From: Syngnathus acus
Lineage: Eukaryota > Chordata > Actinopteri > Syngnathiformes > Syngnathidae
Assembly: GCF_901709675.1 (NCBI RefSeq)
Contig: NC_051088.1
Span: 19,628,693-19,692,692, forward strand
Direction of reading: 5' to 3'
DNA length: 64,000 bases
Below are positions 49,331 through 58,159 of this stretch, one piece after another (the first letter of the stretch is position 1; every line of letters starts with the position of its first letter). The notes under the pieces are model-generated. The model saw only the letters and a program-made list of their open reading frames with translations. It made no database searches and had not been told where the DNA came from. A program made the translations under genes and the position numbers.

Positions 49331-49402
49331 TGGAGATGTTGGGGATCAAGCCGAGGACCTCATGCATGCGAAGGATGCACTCTACAACTGAGCTACATGC
49401 CC
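49331..49402 (-). pseudogene. tRNA-Ala (CGC) pseudogene
   Basis: Mirror partner of 48500-48571, sharing the CATCC stem change. D arm (AACTGAG), T stem and acceptor (GGGCATG) carry extra mutations. Confidence 0.8.
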
Positions 49403-49478
49403 ATATCTTTACTCGAAACCCAAACCCTAAAGCAAAACCCTAACCCTAACCGACCTAAAAGATTGAGCTATCAAAAGC

Positions 49479-49550
49479 TGGAGATGCTGGGGATCGAGCC
49501 CAGGACCTCATGCATGCTAAGCATGCGCTCTACCACTGAGCTACATCCCC
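49479..49550 (-). tRNA. tRNA-Ala (AGC)
   Basis: Intact cloverleaf with loop TTAGCAT and T loop CTCGATC. First member of a 187-bp tandem duplication with the next copy. Confidence 0.92.
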
Positions 49551-49665
49551 ATCCACCAATGGACCAGTGGTTTGTCTGTGGCCACAATAGTGGTTCTATG
49601 CGATTCCTAACACCATGCCCAGCAAGATCAAACAAGTAATCTATTCAGATTGAGCTAGCAAAATA

Positions 49666-49737
49666 TGGAGATGCTGGGGATCGAGCCCAGGACCTCATGC
49701 ATGCTAAGCATGCGCTCTACCACTGAGCTACATCCCC
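49666..49737 (-). tRNA. tRNA-Ala (AGC)
   Basis: Same 72 nt as the copy at 49479; the linkers between 49479, 49666 and 49853 are nearly identical at 187-bp spacing. Confidence 0.92.
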
Positions 49738-49852
49738 ATCCACCAATGGACCAGTGGTTTGTCTGTGGCCACCATAGTGGTTCTATGCGATTCCTAACAC
49801 CATGCCCAGCAAGATCAAACAAGTAATCTATTCAGATTGAGCTACCAAAATA

Positions 49853-49924
49853 TGGAGATGCTGGGGATCGATCCCAGGACCTCATGCATGCTAAGCATGC
49901 GCTCTACCACTGAGCTACATCCCC
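49853..49924 (-). tRNA. tRNA-Ala (AGC)
   Basis: Intact, T loop ATCGATC. Its counterpart in the tandem duplicate is 51882-51953 (shift 2029 bp). Confidence 0.93.
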
Positions 49925-50310
49925 ATCTGCCAATAAACAGTTGGCTGTTTCCCAGCCACCATGAGATAGGTGCTTCTGGTATGCAATTGCATGTGAAAAT
50001 CAGTTTGCATGCATGGGAAACTCAACAATAGACAGGTAATCTATTCAGATTGAGCTACCAGGGCATGGAGACCCTAACCCCTAAATCCTAACCCCTAACC
50101 CCCAAACCTAACCCCTAACCCTAAACCCTAACCCTAATTTTCCTAACCCCTAACCTTAACCCCTAACCCTAACCCTAACTTTAATCCTAAATCCTAACCC
50201 CTAACCCTAAATCCTAAATCCTAAATTCTAAATCTAAAACTTAACCCTAAACCCTAGACTCTAAAACCTAACTCTAAAGCCCTAAAACCTAACAGATTGA
50301 GCTACCAAAA

Positions 50311-50375
50311 CAAGGAAATGGAGACCAGAACCTCATGCATGCAAAGCATGCACTCTACCACTGAGCTACATCTCC
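50311..50375 (-). pseudogene. tRNA-Ala (TGC) pseudogene
   Basis: Has a normal D arm and TTTGCAT loop, but the T arm is largely deleted (only GGAAATGGAGACCAGAACC remains). Confidence 0.8.
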
Positions 50376-50418
50376 ATGTCTTTGCTCTAAACCTAAACCC
50401 TAAACCTAACCCCTAACC

Positions 50419-50617
50419 CAGGGGTCTCAAACCACTCCTCAGGGGCCGCATTCCTACATGTTTTCCAAGTTTCCCTCGTTAAACACACCTAATTCAATTT
50501 TTAGGCTCCTGCAGAACGTGAGGATGAATTGATCATTTGAATCAGGTGTGTTTAACAAGGGAAACTTGGAAAACATGTAGGAATGCGGCCACCGAGGACT
50601 GGAGTTTGAGACCCCTG
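50419..50617. mobile_element. Palindromic hAT-like MITE inserted in telomere-like DNA
   Basis: CAGGGGTCTCAAACCACTCC at the left and GGAGTTTGAGACCCCTG at the right, with long inner arms carrying CATGTTTTCCAAGTTTCCCT and its reverse. Flanked by CCCTAACC on both sides (50411-50418, 50618-50625), an exact 8-bp target duplication cut from the telomere-like repeat. Confidence 0.9.
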
Positions 50618-50658
50618 CCCTAACCCTAACCGACCTAAAATATTGAGCTACCAAAAGC

Positions 50659-50730
50659 TGGAGATGCTGGGGATCGATCCCAGGACCTCATGCATGCTAA
50701 GCATGCGCTCTACCACTGAGCTACATCCCC
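50659..50730 (-). tRNA. tRNA-Ala (AGC)
   Basis: Intact; counterpart 52681-52752 in the tandem duplicate. Downstream stop signal is GCTTTTGG. Confidence 0.93.
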
Positions 50731-51089
50731 ATCTGGCAGTTGCTAGTTGGTTGTTGCCCGGCCACCATGAGATAGGTGCTTCTAGTATGCATGTGAAAGT
50801 CAGTTTGCATGCTTCGGTAACTCAACAACAGACAGGTTATCTATTCAGATTGAGCTACCAGGACATGGAGACCCTAACCCCTAACTCCTAACCCCTAGAC
50901 CCCAAACCCTTAAACCTAACCCCAAACCCTTATTTTCCTACCCCTAACCCCTAACTTTAACCCCTAAACCTAATCCTTACTTTGACCGCTAACCCTAAAC
51001 CCTAACCTGAATCCATAATCCTAATCTCTAACCCTATATCCTAAATTTAAAATTTAACCCTAACCCTAACAGATTGAGCTACCAAATTA

Positions 51090-51161
51090 TGGAGACGCCG
51101 GGGATCGATCCCAGGACCTCATGCATGCAAAGCATGTGCTCTACCACTGAGCTACATCCCC
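51090..51161 (-). tRNA. tRNA-Ala (TGC)
   Basis: Loop TTTGCAT. Acceptor 3' strand CGTCTCC pairs with GGGGATG through one extra T-G wobble. T stem CCGGG/CCAGG-like region has one weak pair. Confidence 0.82.
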
Positions 51162-51311
51162 ATACATGTGTCCTGTACCTACACCTAACCCACATACTAC
51201 TGAGCTAGCTCCCCAACAGCCAAAGGGCAAGTGGTTGGTCCCCAGCCGCCATGGGGGTTCTATGCAATGCCCAAAAATCAGAAAATCTATTCAGATTGAG
51301 CTACCAAAACA

Positions 51312-51383
51312 TGGAGATGCTGGGGAACGATCCCAGGACCTCATGCATGCTAAGCATGCGCTCTACCACTGAGCTACATCCCC
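51312..51383 (-). tRNA. tRNA-Ala (AGC)
   Basis: Intact stems; T loop ATCGTTC. Duplicate at 53334-53405. Confidence 0.9.
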
Positions 51384-51694
51384 ATCTGCCAGTGTACTAT
51401 TACTAGTTCCCTGCCACCATGAGATAGGTGCTTCTAGTACGATTGCATGTGAAAGTTTGCATGCATCGGTAACTCAACAACAGACAGGTAATCTATTCAG
51501 ATTGAGCTACCAGGACATGGAGACCCTAACACCTAACACCTAACTCCTAACCCCTAAACCCCTAAACCTAACCCCTAAATCCTAACCCTAAACCCTAACC
51601 CTAATTTTCCTAACCCCTAACCTTAACCCCTAAACCCAAACCCTAAAGCAAAACCCTAACCCTAACCGACCTAAAAGATTGAGCTATCAAAAGC

Positions 51695-51766
51695 TGGAGA
51701 TGCTGGGGATCGAGCCCAGGACCTCATGCATGCTAAGCATGCGCTCTACCACTGAGCTACATCCCC
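51695..51766 (-). tRNA. tRNA-Ala (AGC)
   Basis: Same 72 nt as 49479-49550, with the same CTCGATC T loop and left flank; start of the second duplicate. Confidence 0.92.
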
Positions 51767-51881
51767 ATCCACCAATGGACCAGTGGTTTGTCTGTGGCCA
51801 CCATAGTGGTTCTATGCGATTCCTAACACCATGCCCAGCAAGATCAAACAAGTAATCTATTCAGATTGAGCTACCAAAATA

Positions 51882-51953
51882 TGGAGATGCTGGGGATCGA
51901 TCCCAGGACCTCATGCATGCTAAGCATGCGCTCTACCACTGAGCTACATCCCC
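51882..51953 (-). tRNA. tRNA-Ala (AGC)
   Basis: Duplicate of 49853-49924; intact. Confidence 0.93.
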
Positions 51954-52339
51954 ATCTGCCAATAAACAGTTGGCTGTTTCCTAGCCACCATGAGATAGGT
52001 GCTTCTGGTATGCAATTGCATGTGAAAATCAGTTTGCATGCATGGGAAACTCAACAATAGACAGGTAATCTATTCAGATTGAGCTACCAGGGCATGGAGA
52101 CCCTAACCCCTAAATCCTAACCCCTAACCCCCAAACCTAACCCCTAACCCTAAACCCTAACCCTAATTTTCCTAACCCCTAACCTTAACCCCTAACCCTA
52201 ACCCTAACCCTAACTTTAATCCTAAATCCTAACCCCTAACCCTAAATCCTAAATTCTAAATCTAAAACTTAACCCTAAACCCTAGACTCTAAAACCTAAC
52301 TCTAAAGCCCTAAAACCTAACAGATTGAGCTACCAAAAC

Positions 52340-52404
52340 AAGGAAATGGAGACCAGAACCTCATGCATGCAAAGCATGCACTCTACCACTGAGCTACATC
52401 TCCA
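52340..52404 (-). pseudogene. tRNA-Ala (TGC) pseudogene
   Basis: Duplicate of 50311-50375 with the same T-arm deletion. Confidence 0.8.
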
Positions 52405-52446
52405 TGTCTTTGCTCTAAACCTAAACCCTAAACCTAACCCCTAACC

Positions 52447-52645
52447 CAGGGGTCTCAAACCACTCCTCAGGGGCCGCATTCCTACATGTTTTCCAAGTTT
52501 CCCTCGTTAAACACACCTAATTCAATTTTTAGGCTCCTGCAGAACGTGAGGATGAATTGATCATTTGAATCAGGTGTGTTTAACAAGGGAAACTTGGAAA
52601 ACATGTAGGAATGCGGCCACCGAGGACTGGAGTTTGAGGCCCCTG
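52447..52645. mobile_element. Palindromic hAT-like MITE, duplicated copy
   Basis: Copy of 50419-50617 carried along in the tandem duplication, including the flanking CCCTAACC pair. It differs by GAGGCCCCTG at the right end. Confidence 0.88.
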
Positions 52646-52680
52646 CCCTAACCGACCTAAAATATTGAGCTACCAATAGC

Positions 52681-52752
52681 TGGAGATGCTGGGGATCGAT
52701 CCCAGGACCTCATGCATGCTAAGCATGCGCTCTACCACTGAGCTACATCCCC
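52681..52752 (-). tRNA. tRNA-Ala (AGC)
   Basis: Intact duplicate of 50659-50730. The downstream T run is shortened by a T-to-A change (CTATTGG instead of CTTTTGG), so transcription stop may be later. Confidence 0.9.
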
Positions 52753-53111
52753 ATCTGGCAGTTGCTAGTTGGTTGTTGCCCGGCCACCATGAGATAGGTG
52801 CTTCTAGTATGCATGTGAAAGTCAGTTTGCATGCTTCGGTAACTCAACAACAGACAGGTTATCTATTCAGATTGAGCTACCAGGACATGGAGACCCTAAC
52901 CCCTAACTCCTAACCCCTAGACCCCAAACCCTTAAACCTAACCCCAAACCCTTATTTTCCTACCCCTAACCCCTAACTTTAACCCCTAAACCTAATCCTT
53001 ACTTTGACCGCTAACCCTAAACCCTAACCTGAATCCATAATCCTAATCTCTAACCCTATATCCTAAATTTAAAATTTAACCCTAACCCTAACAGATTGAG
53101 CTACCAAATTA

Positions 53112-53183
53112 TGGAGACGCCGGGGATCGATCCCAGGACCTCATGCATGCAAAGCATGTGCTCTACCACTGAGCTACATCCCC
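53112..53183 (-). tRNA. tRNA-Ala (TGC)
   Basis: Duplicate of 51090-51161, same wobble pairs. Confidence 0.82.
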
Positions 53184-53333
53184 ATACATGTGTCCTGTAC
53201 CTACACCTAACCCACATACTACTGAGCTAGCTCCCCAACAGCCAAAGGGCAAGTGGTTGGTCCCCAGCCGCCATGGGGGTTCTATGCAATGCCCAAAAAT
53301 CAGAAAATCTATTCAGATTGAGCTACCAAAACA

Positions 53334-53405
53334 TGGAGATGCTGGGGAACGATCCCAGGACCTCATGCATGCTAAGCATGCGCTCTACCACTGAGCTACA
53401 TCCCC
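53334..53405 (-). tRNA. tRNA-Ala (AGC)
   Basis: Duplicate of 51312-51383; intact stems and T loop ATCGTTC. Confidence 0.9.
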
Positions 53406-53798
53406 ATCTGCCAGTGTACTATTACTAGTTCCCTGCCACCATGAGATAGGTGCTTCTAGTACGATTGCATGTGAAAGTTTGCATGCCTCGGTAACTCAAC
53501 AACAGACAGGTAATCTATTTAGATTGAGCTACCAGGACATGGAGACCCTAACACCTAACACCTAACTCCTAACCCCTAAACCCCTAAACCTAACCCCTAA
53601 ATCCTAACCCTAAACCCTAACCCTAATTTTCCTAACCCCTAACCTTAACCCCTAAACCCTAACTTTAATCCTAAATCCTAACCCCTAACCCTAAACCCTA
53701 ACCTTAACCCTTTATCCTAATCTCTAACCCTAAATCCTAAACCTAAAATTTAGCCCTAACCCTAACCGAAAGCCTTAACCGACTGAGCAACCAAAAGA

Positions 53799-53829
53799 TG
53801 GAGGTGCTGGGGATTGCTACATCCCCAAC
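53799..53829 (-). pseudogene. tRNA-Ala remnant with internal deletion
   Basis: TGGAGGTGCTGGGGATT joins directly to GCTACATCCCC, so the anticodon and D arms are gone. Clean loss of the middle about 40 nt. Confidence 0.75.
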
Positions 53830-53922
53830 TGCAATGTGTAAGTGGTTGGTCCCCAGCTGCCATGGCGGTTCTATGCGATGCCCAACTCAGAATCAGACTA
53901 TCCAGATTGAGCTAGCAAAACA

Positions 53923-53994
53923 TGGAGATGCTGGGGAACGATCCCAGGACCTCATGCATGCTAAGCATGCACTCTACCACTGAGCTACATCCCC
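53923..53994 (-). tRNA. tRNA-Ala (AGC)
   Basis: Intact; position 26 region reads GAGTG, giving one altered base next to the anticodon stem. Confidence 0.9.
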
Positions 53995-54045
53995 ATATGA
54001 GCACCCTAACCCCTAACCGACGTAACAGATTGAGCTACCAAAACA

Positions 54046-54111
54046 TGGAGGATATCGGGCCCAGTACCTCATGCATGCGAAACATGCAGTCTACCACTGA
54101 GCGAGATGCCC
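54046..54111 (-). pseudogene. tRNA-Ala (CGC) pseudogene
   Basis: Loop TTCGCAT kept, but the T stem and acceptor are shortened and mismatched (GGATATCGGGCCCAGTACC), with GCGAGATGCCC at the 5' end. Confidence 0.8.
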
Positions 54112-54206
54112 ATCCGCCAATGGGTCAGTGGTTCGTCCCCAGCCGCCATGGTGGTTCTATGCAATGCCTAACGCTAATAACGACAAAATCAGAGAAGTAA
54201 TCTATT

Positions 54207-54290
54207 ACTTCACTGGTTCTTCTATATCAAACAATTTTCTTTAGGTTCATTTACCTGACATGTTTCGGCGGGTTCTTCCGCCTTCATCAT
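54207..54290. mobile_element. 84-bp retroelement fragment with 16-bp TSD
   Basis: Flanked by AGAGAAGTAATCTATT at 54191-54206 and 54291-54306, an exact 16-bp duplication that fits target-primed insertion. The insert carries GACATGTTTCGGCG and CCGCCTTCATCAT, text common near the end of fish Penelope-like or LINE elements. Family assignment is from memory. Confidence 0.8.
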
Positions 54291-54326
54291 AGAGAAGTAA
54301 TCTATTCAGATTGATCTACCAAAATA

Positions 54327-54398
54327 TGGAGATGCTGGGGATCGATCCCAGGACCTCATGCATGCTAAGCATGCGCTCTACCACTGAGCTACATCCCC
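54327..54398 (-). tRNA. tRNA-Ala (AGC)
   Basis: Intact consensus copy, directly beside the retroelement insertion. Confidence 0.93.
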
Positions 54399-54763
54399 AC
54401 CTGCCTAAGGACAAGTGGTTGGTCCCCAGCCTCCATGAGATAGGTGCTTCGAGCGTGAAAGTCAGTTTGCATGCTTCGGTAACTCAACAACAGACAGGTT
54501 ATCTATTCAGATTGAGCTACCAGGACATGGAGACCCTAAACCCCAACTCCTAACCCCTAGACCCCAAACCTTAAATCCTTAATTCCCTAAACCTAACCCC
54601 TAAACCCTTATTTTCCTACCCCTAACCCCTAACTTTAACCCCTAAACACCTAATCCTTACTTTGACCGCTAAACCTAAACCCTAACCTTAATCCATAATC
54701 CTAATCTCTAACCCTATATCCTAAATTTAAAATTTAACCCTAACCGATTGAGCTATCAAAATA

Positions 54764-54835
54764 TGGAGACGCTGGGGATCGATCCCAGGACCTCATGCAT
54801 GCAAAGCATGCGCTCTACCACTGAGCTACATCCCC
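54764..54835 (-). tRNA. tRNA-Ala (TGC)
   Basis: Loop TTTGCAT with all stems paired except the wobble in CGTCTCC. Best TGC copy of the array. Confidence 0.88.
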
Positions 54836-54987
54836 ATACATGTATCCTGTACCTACACCCTAACCGAAATACCACTGAGCTAGCTCCCCAACATGGAAAG
54901 GGCAAGTGGTTGGTCCCCAGCCGCCATGGGGGTTGTATGCAATGCCCAAAAATCAGAAAATCTATTCAGATTGAGCTACCAAAACAT

Positions 54988-55015
54988 GGAGATGCTGGGG
55001 AACGAGCTACATCCC
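54988..55015 (-). pseudogene. tRNA-Ala remnant with internal deletion
   Basis: TGGAGATGCTGGGGAACG is joined directly to AGCTACATCCCC. Same kind of middle deletion as at 53799 but with different break points. Confidence 0.75.
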
Positions 55016-55398
55016 CACCTGCCTAAGGACAAATGGTTGGTCCCCAGCCGCCATGAGATAGGTGCTTCGAGCATGTGAAAGTCAGTTTGCATGCTTCGGT
55101 AACTCAACAACAGACAGGTTATCTATTCAGATTGAGCTACGAGGACATAGAGACCTTAACACCTAACTCCTAACCCCTAAACCCTAAAACCCTAAACCTA
55201 ACCCCTAACCCTAAACACTAACCCTAATTTTCCTCCCCCTAGACCCTAACTTTAACCACTAAACCTTACCCAAACCCCTAACCTTAACCCCTAACTCTAA
55301 ACCCTAACCTTAACCCTTTATCCTAATCTCTAACCCTAAATCCTAAACCTAAAACTTAACCCTAACCGAAAGCCTTAACCGACTGAGCAACCAAAACA

Positions 55399-55470
55399 TG
55401 GAGGTGGTGGGGATTGATCCCAGGACCTCATGCATGCAAAGCATACGCTCTACCACTGAGCTACATCCCC
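55399..55470 (-). tRNA. tRNA-Ala (TGC), partly decayed
   Basis: Loop TTTGCAT; one acceptor mismatch (CACCTCC) and one T-stem mismatch. Mirror relative of 47795-47866. Confidence 0.68.
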
Positions 55471-55559
55471 AACTGCAAAGCGCAAGTGGTTGGTCCCCAT
55501 GGCGGTTCTATGCGATGCCCAACTCAAAAGCAGACTATCCAGATTGAGCTAGCAAAACC

Positions 55560-55631
55560 TGGAGATGCTGGGGAACGATCCCAGGACCTCATGCATGCGA
55601 AGCATGCGCTCTACCACTGAGCTACATCCCC
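55560..55631 (-). tRNA. tRNA-Ala (CGC)
   Basis: Intact; loop TTCGCAT, T loop ATCGTTC. Right flank CATGTCCTTAGCCTCAACCT is the reverse of the left flank of 47627. Confidence 0.9.
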
Positions 55632-55706
55632 ATGTCCTTAGCCTCAACCTGAACCCTACACCCTAACGTCTAACCCCAACCGGCCTACGATTGAGCTACC
55701 AAAACA

Positions 55707-55778
55707 TGGAGATAGTGTGGATCGAGCCGAGGACCTCATGCATGTGAAACATGCGATCTACCACTGAGCAACATCCCC
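55707..55778 (-). pseudogene. tRNA-Ala-derived copy with CAC anticodon
   Basis: Loop TTCACAT would read valine GUG codons, yet G3·U70 is kept. The T stem CTCGG/CACAC does not pair and the D stem has GATC, so it is probably dead. Confidence 0.78.
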
Positions 55779-55867
55779 ATCCGCCAATGGGCTATCCCGG
55801 GCCGTCATGGTGGTTCTATGCGATGCCCAACTCAGAATCAGACTATCCAAATTGAGCTAGCAAAACA

Positions 55868-55939
55868 TGGAGATGCTGGGGAACGATCCCAGGACCTCAT
55901 GCATGCTAAGCATGCGCTCTACCACTAAGCTACATCCCC
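55868..55939 (-). tRNA. tRNA-Ala (AGC)
   Basis: One D-stem change (GCTT for GCTC, still G-T pairable); otherwise intact with T loop ATCGTTC. Confidence 0.85.
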
Positions 55940-55993
55940 ATATGTGCACCCTAAACCTAAACCCTAACCGACCTAACAGATTGAGCTACCAAA

Positions 55994-56039
55994 ACTCATG
56001 CACGCGAAACATGTAGTCTACCACTGAGCTAGATGCCCA
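55994..56039 (-). pseudogene. tRNA-Ala 5' half remnant
   Basis: D arm and anticodon arm survive (loop TTCGCGT); the T arm and 3' acceptor are deleted, and AAAACTCATGCACGCG joins the linker directly. Confidence 0.75.
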
Positions 56040-56150
56040 TCCGCAAATGGGTGAGTGGTTCGTCCCCAGCCGCCATGGTGGTTCTATGCAAGGCCTAACG
56101 CTAACGACAAAATCAGACAAGTAATCTATTCAGATTGATCTACCAAAATA

Positions 56151-56222
56151 TGGAGAGGCTGGGGATCGATCCCAGGACCTCATGCATGCTAAGCATGCGC
56201 TCTACCACTGAGCTATATCCCC
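56151..56222 (-). tRNA. tRNA-Ala (AGC)
   Basis: Near consensus; acceptor 3' strand CCTCTCC and position 8 A keep most pairs (one mismatch at 6-67). Confidence 0.85.
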
Positions 56223-56629
56223 ATCTGCCAATGAGCAATCGGTTGTTCCCCGGCCACCATGAAATAGGTGCTTCTAGTATACGATTGCATGTGAAAGTCA
56301 GTTTGCATGCATGGGTAACTCAACAACAGACAGGTAATCTATTCAGAATGAGCTACCAAAACATGGAGACCCTAACCCCTAACTCCTAACCCCTAACACC
56401 TAAACCCGAACCCCTAAACCTAACCCCTAAACCGAACCCTAATTTTCCTAACCCTAACCTCAACCCCTAAACCTAAACCAAATCCTAACCCCTAACTTTA
56501 ACCCTTAAACCCTAACCTTAACCCTTAATCTTCAACTCTAACCCTAACTTCTAAACCTAAATTTTAACCCTAACCCTAAACTCTAAAACCTAACCCCAAA
56601 CCGACGTAACAGATTGAGCTACCAAAATA

Positions 56630-56701
56630 TGGAGATGCTGGGGATCGATCCCAAGACCTCATGCATGCGAAGCATGCGCTCTACCACTGAGCTACATCCC
56701 C
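56630..56701 (-). tRNA. tRNA-Ala (CGC)
   Basis: Loop TTCGCAT; one T-stem weakening (CTTGG). Same right-flank text as 55560 (CCCCATGTCCTTA). Confidence 0.87.
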
Positions 56702-56776
56702 ATGTCCTTAACCTCAGCCAGAACCCTACACCCTAATGTCTAACCCCAACCGGCCTACGATTGAGCTACCAAAACA

Positions 56777-56848
56777 TGGAGATAGTGTGGATCAAGCCGG
56801 GTACCTCATGCATGTGAAACATGCGATATACCACTGAGCAACATCCCC
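56777..56848 (-). pseudogene. tRNA-Ala-derived copy with CAC anticodon
   Basis: Sister of 55707 with further change in the D loop (GGTATATC) and T arm. Structure is broken. Confidence 0.78.
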
Positions 56849-56945
56849 ATCCGCCAATGGGCCAGTGGGCTGTCCCCGGCCGTCATGGTGGTTCTATGCG
56901 ATGCCCAACTCAGAATCAGACTATCCAGATTGAGCTAGCAAAACA

Positions 56946-57017
56946 TGGAGATGCTGGGGAACGATCCCAGGACCTCATGCATGCTAAGCATGTGCTCTAC
57001 CACTGAGCTACATCCCC
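56946..57017 (-). tRNA. tRNA-Ala (AGC)
   Basis: Intact cloverleaf, T loop ATCGTTC. Confidence 0.9.
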
Positions 57018-57067
57018 ATAGGTGCACCCTAAACCTAAAGCCTAACCGACCTAACAGATTGAGCTTC

Positions 57068-57137
57068 CAGATGCAGTGGATGGAGCCCAGTACCTCATGC
57101 ATGCGAAACATGCAGTCTACCACTGAGCTAGATGCCC
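57068..57137 (-). pseudogene. tRNA-Ala (CGC) pseudogene
   Basis: Relative of 54046; acceptor 5' strand GGGCATC and a disrupted T arm (ATGCAGTGGATGGAGCCCAG). Confidence 0.78.
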
Positions 57138-57252
57138 ATCCGCCAATGGGTCAGCGGTTCGTCCCCAGCCGCCATGGTGGTTCTATGCAATGCCTAACGC
57201 TAATAACGACAAAATCAGACAAGTAATCTATTCAGATTGATCTACCAAAAAA

Positions 57253-57324
57253 TGGAAATGCTGGGGATCGATCCCAGGACGTCATGCATGCGAAGCATGC
57301 ACTCTACCATTGAGCTATATCCCC
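57253..57324 (-). tRNA. tRNA-Ala (CGC), partly decayed
   Basis: Loop TTCGCAT. Changes at ACGTCATG (position 48 region), in the D loop (AATGG) and in the acceptor (CATTTCC, which turns the G4-C69 pair into a wobble). Confidence 0.7.
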
Positions 57325-57744
57325 TTCTTCCAATGAGATATTGGTTGTTCCCCGGCCACCATGAAATAGGTGCTTCTAATATGAATGCATGTGAAAGTCA
57401 GTTTGCATGCATGGGTAACTCAACAACAGACAGGTAATCTATTCAGATTGAGCTACCAAAACATGGAGACCCTAACCCCTAACTCCTAACCGCTAACCCT
57501 AACACCCTAAACCTAACCCCTAAACCCGAACCCCTAAACCTAACCCCTAAGCCGCACCCTAATGTTCCTAACCCTAACCTCAACCCCTAAACCTAAACCA
57601 AATCCTAACCCCTAACTTTAACCCTTAAACCCTAAACGTAAACCCTAACCTTAACCCTTAATCTTAAACTCCTAAAACTTAACCCTAACCCTAAAACCTA
57701 AACCCTAACCCCTAACCGACGTAACAGATTGAGCTACCAAAACA

Positions 57745-57816
57745 TGGAGATGCTGGAGATCGATCCCAGGACCTCATGCATGTGAAACATGCGATCTACC
57801 ACTGAGCAAGATCCCC
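57745..57816 (-). tRNA. tRNA-Ala-like with CAC (Val) anticodon
   Basis: Loop TTCACAT. T arm pairs well, G3·U70 is present and TTTT follows. Defects are one D-stem mismatch (GCTC/GATC) and a C-C at 7-66. If expressed it could carry alanine to valine codons; more likely it is a pseudogene in an early stage. Confidence 0.5.
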
Positions 57817-57958
57817 ATCCACCAATCGGCCAGTGGCCTGTCCCCATCCACCAATCGGCCAGTGGCCTGTCCCCGGCCGTCATGGTGGTTCTATGCGATG
57901 CCTAAGCCTAAACCTAAAAATCAGACAAGTAATCTATTTAGATTGAGCTATCAAAACA

Positions 57959-58030
57959 TGGAGATGCTGGGGATCGATCCCAGGACCTCACACATACAAA
58001 GCATACGCTCTACCACTGAGCTACATCCTC
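57959..58030 (-). tRNA. tRNA-Ala-like with TGT (Thr) anticodon
   Basis: Loop TTTGTAT. Anticodon stem TATGC/GTGTG pairs only with wobbles. A2-C71 mismatch in the acceptor. Internal promoter boxes and G3·U70 remain. Expression is uncertain. Confidence 0.45.
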
Positions 58031-58159
58031 ATCTGCTAAGGGTAGCTGGTTGTTTCCTGGTCACCATGAGATACGGATTCTATGCGATGCATGTAAAGTT
58101 CAATTTGCATGCATGGTTAACATCAGTCAGGTAATCCATTCAGATTGAACAACTAAAAA

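Larger units (their letters stand above)
49424..53665. repeat. Tandem duplication, unit about 2.02 kb
   Basis: About 49424-51636 repeats as about 51640-53665. Equivalent tRNA pairs are shifted by 2029 bp (49853/51882) and 2022 bp (50659/52681, 51090/53112, 51312/53334). Copy 1 also carries an extra 187-bp tRNA unit. The copies are near identical, including both MITEs and pseudogenes, so the event is recent. Confidence 0.92.
50072..57718 (-). repeat. Telomere-like CCCTAA blocks between tRNA genes
   Basis: Degenerate CCCTAACCCTAA-type DNA at about 50073-50290, 50873-51070, 51523-51665, 52099-52320, 52891-53090, 53545-53770, 54535-54745, 55154-55380, 56370-56580 and 57470-57715. Most start right after the text ACATGGAGACCCTAAC, where a tRNA 3' end runs straight into the repeat. 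Interruptions (CCTAAATCC, CTTTAACC) show it is old interstitial sequence, not a live telomere. Confidence 0.9.

Noticed and set aside
50072-57718. A true telomere
   Set aside because: The CCCTAA units are degenerate, interrupted by tRNA genes, and unique DNA continues to the window end. This is interstitial telomere-like repeat.
49253-58134. Many short frames reading LGIDPRTSCMLSMRSTTELHPH
   Set aside because: They are the antisense strand of the tRNA-Ala genes. The repeated 'protein' reflects tRNA repetition, not a coding family.
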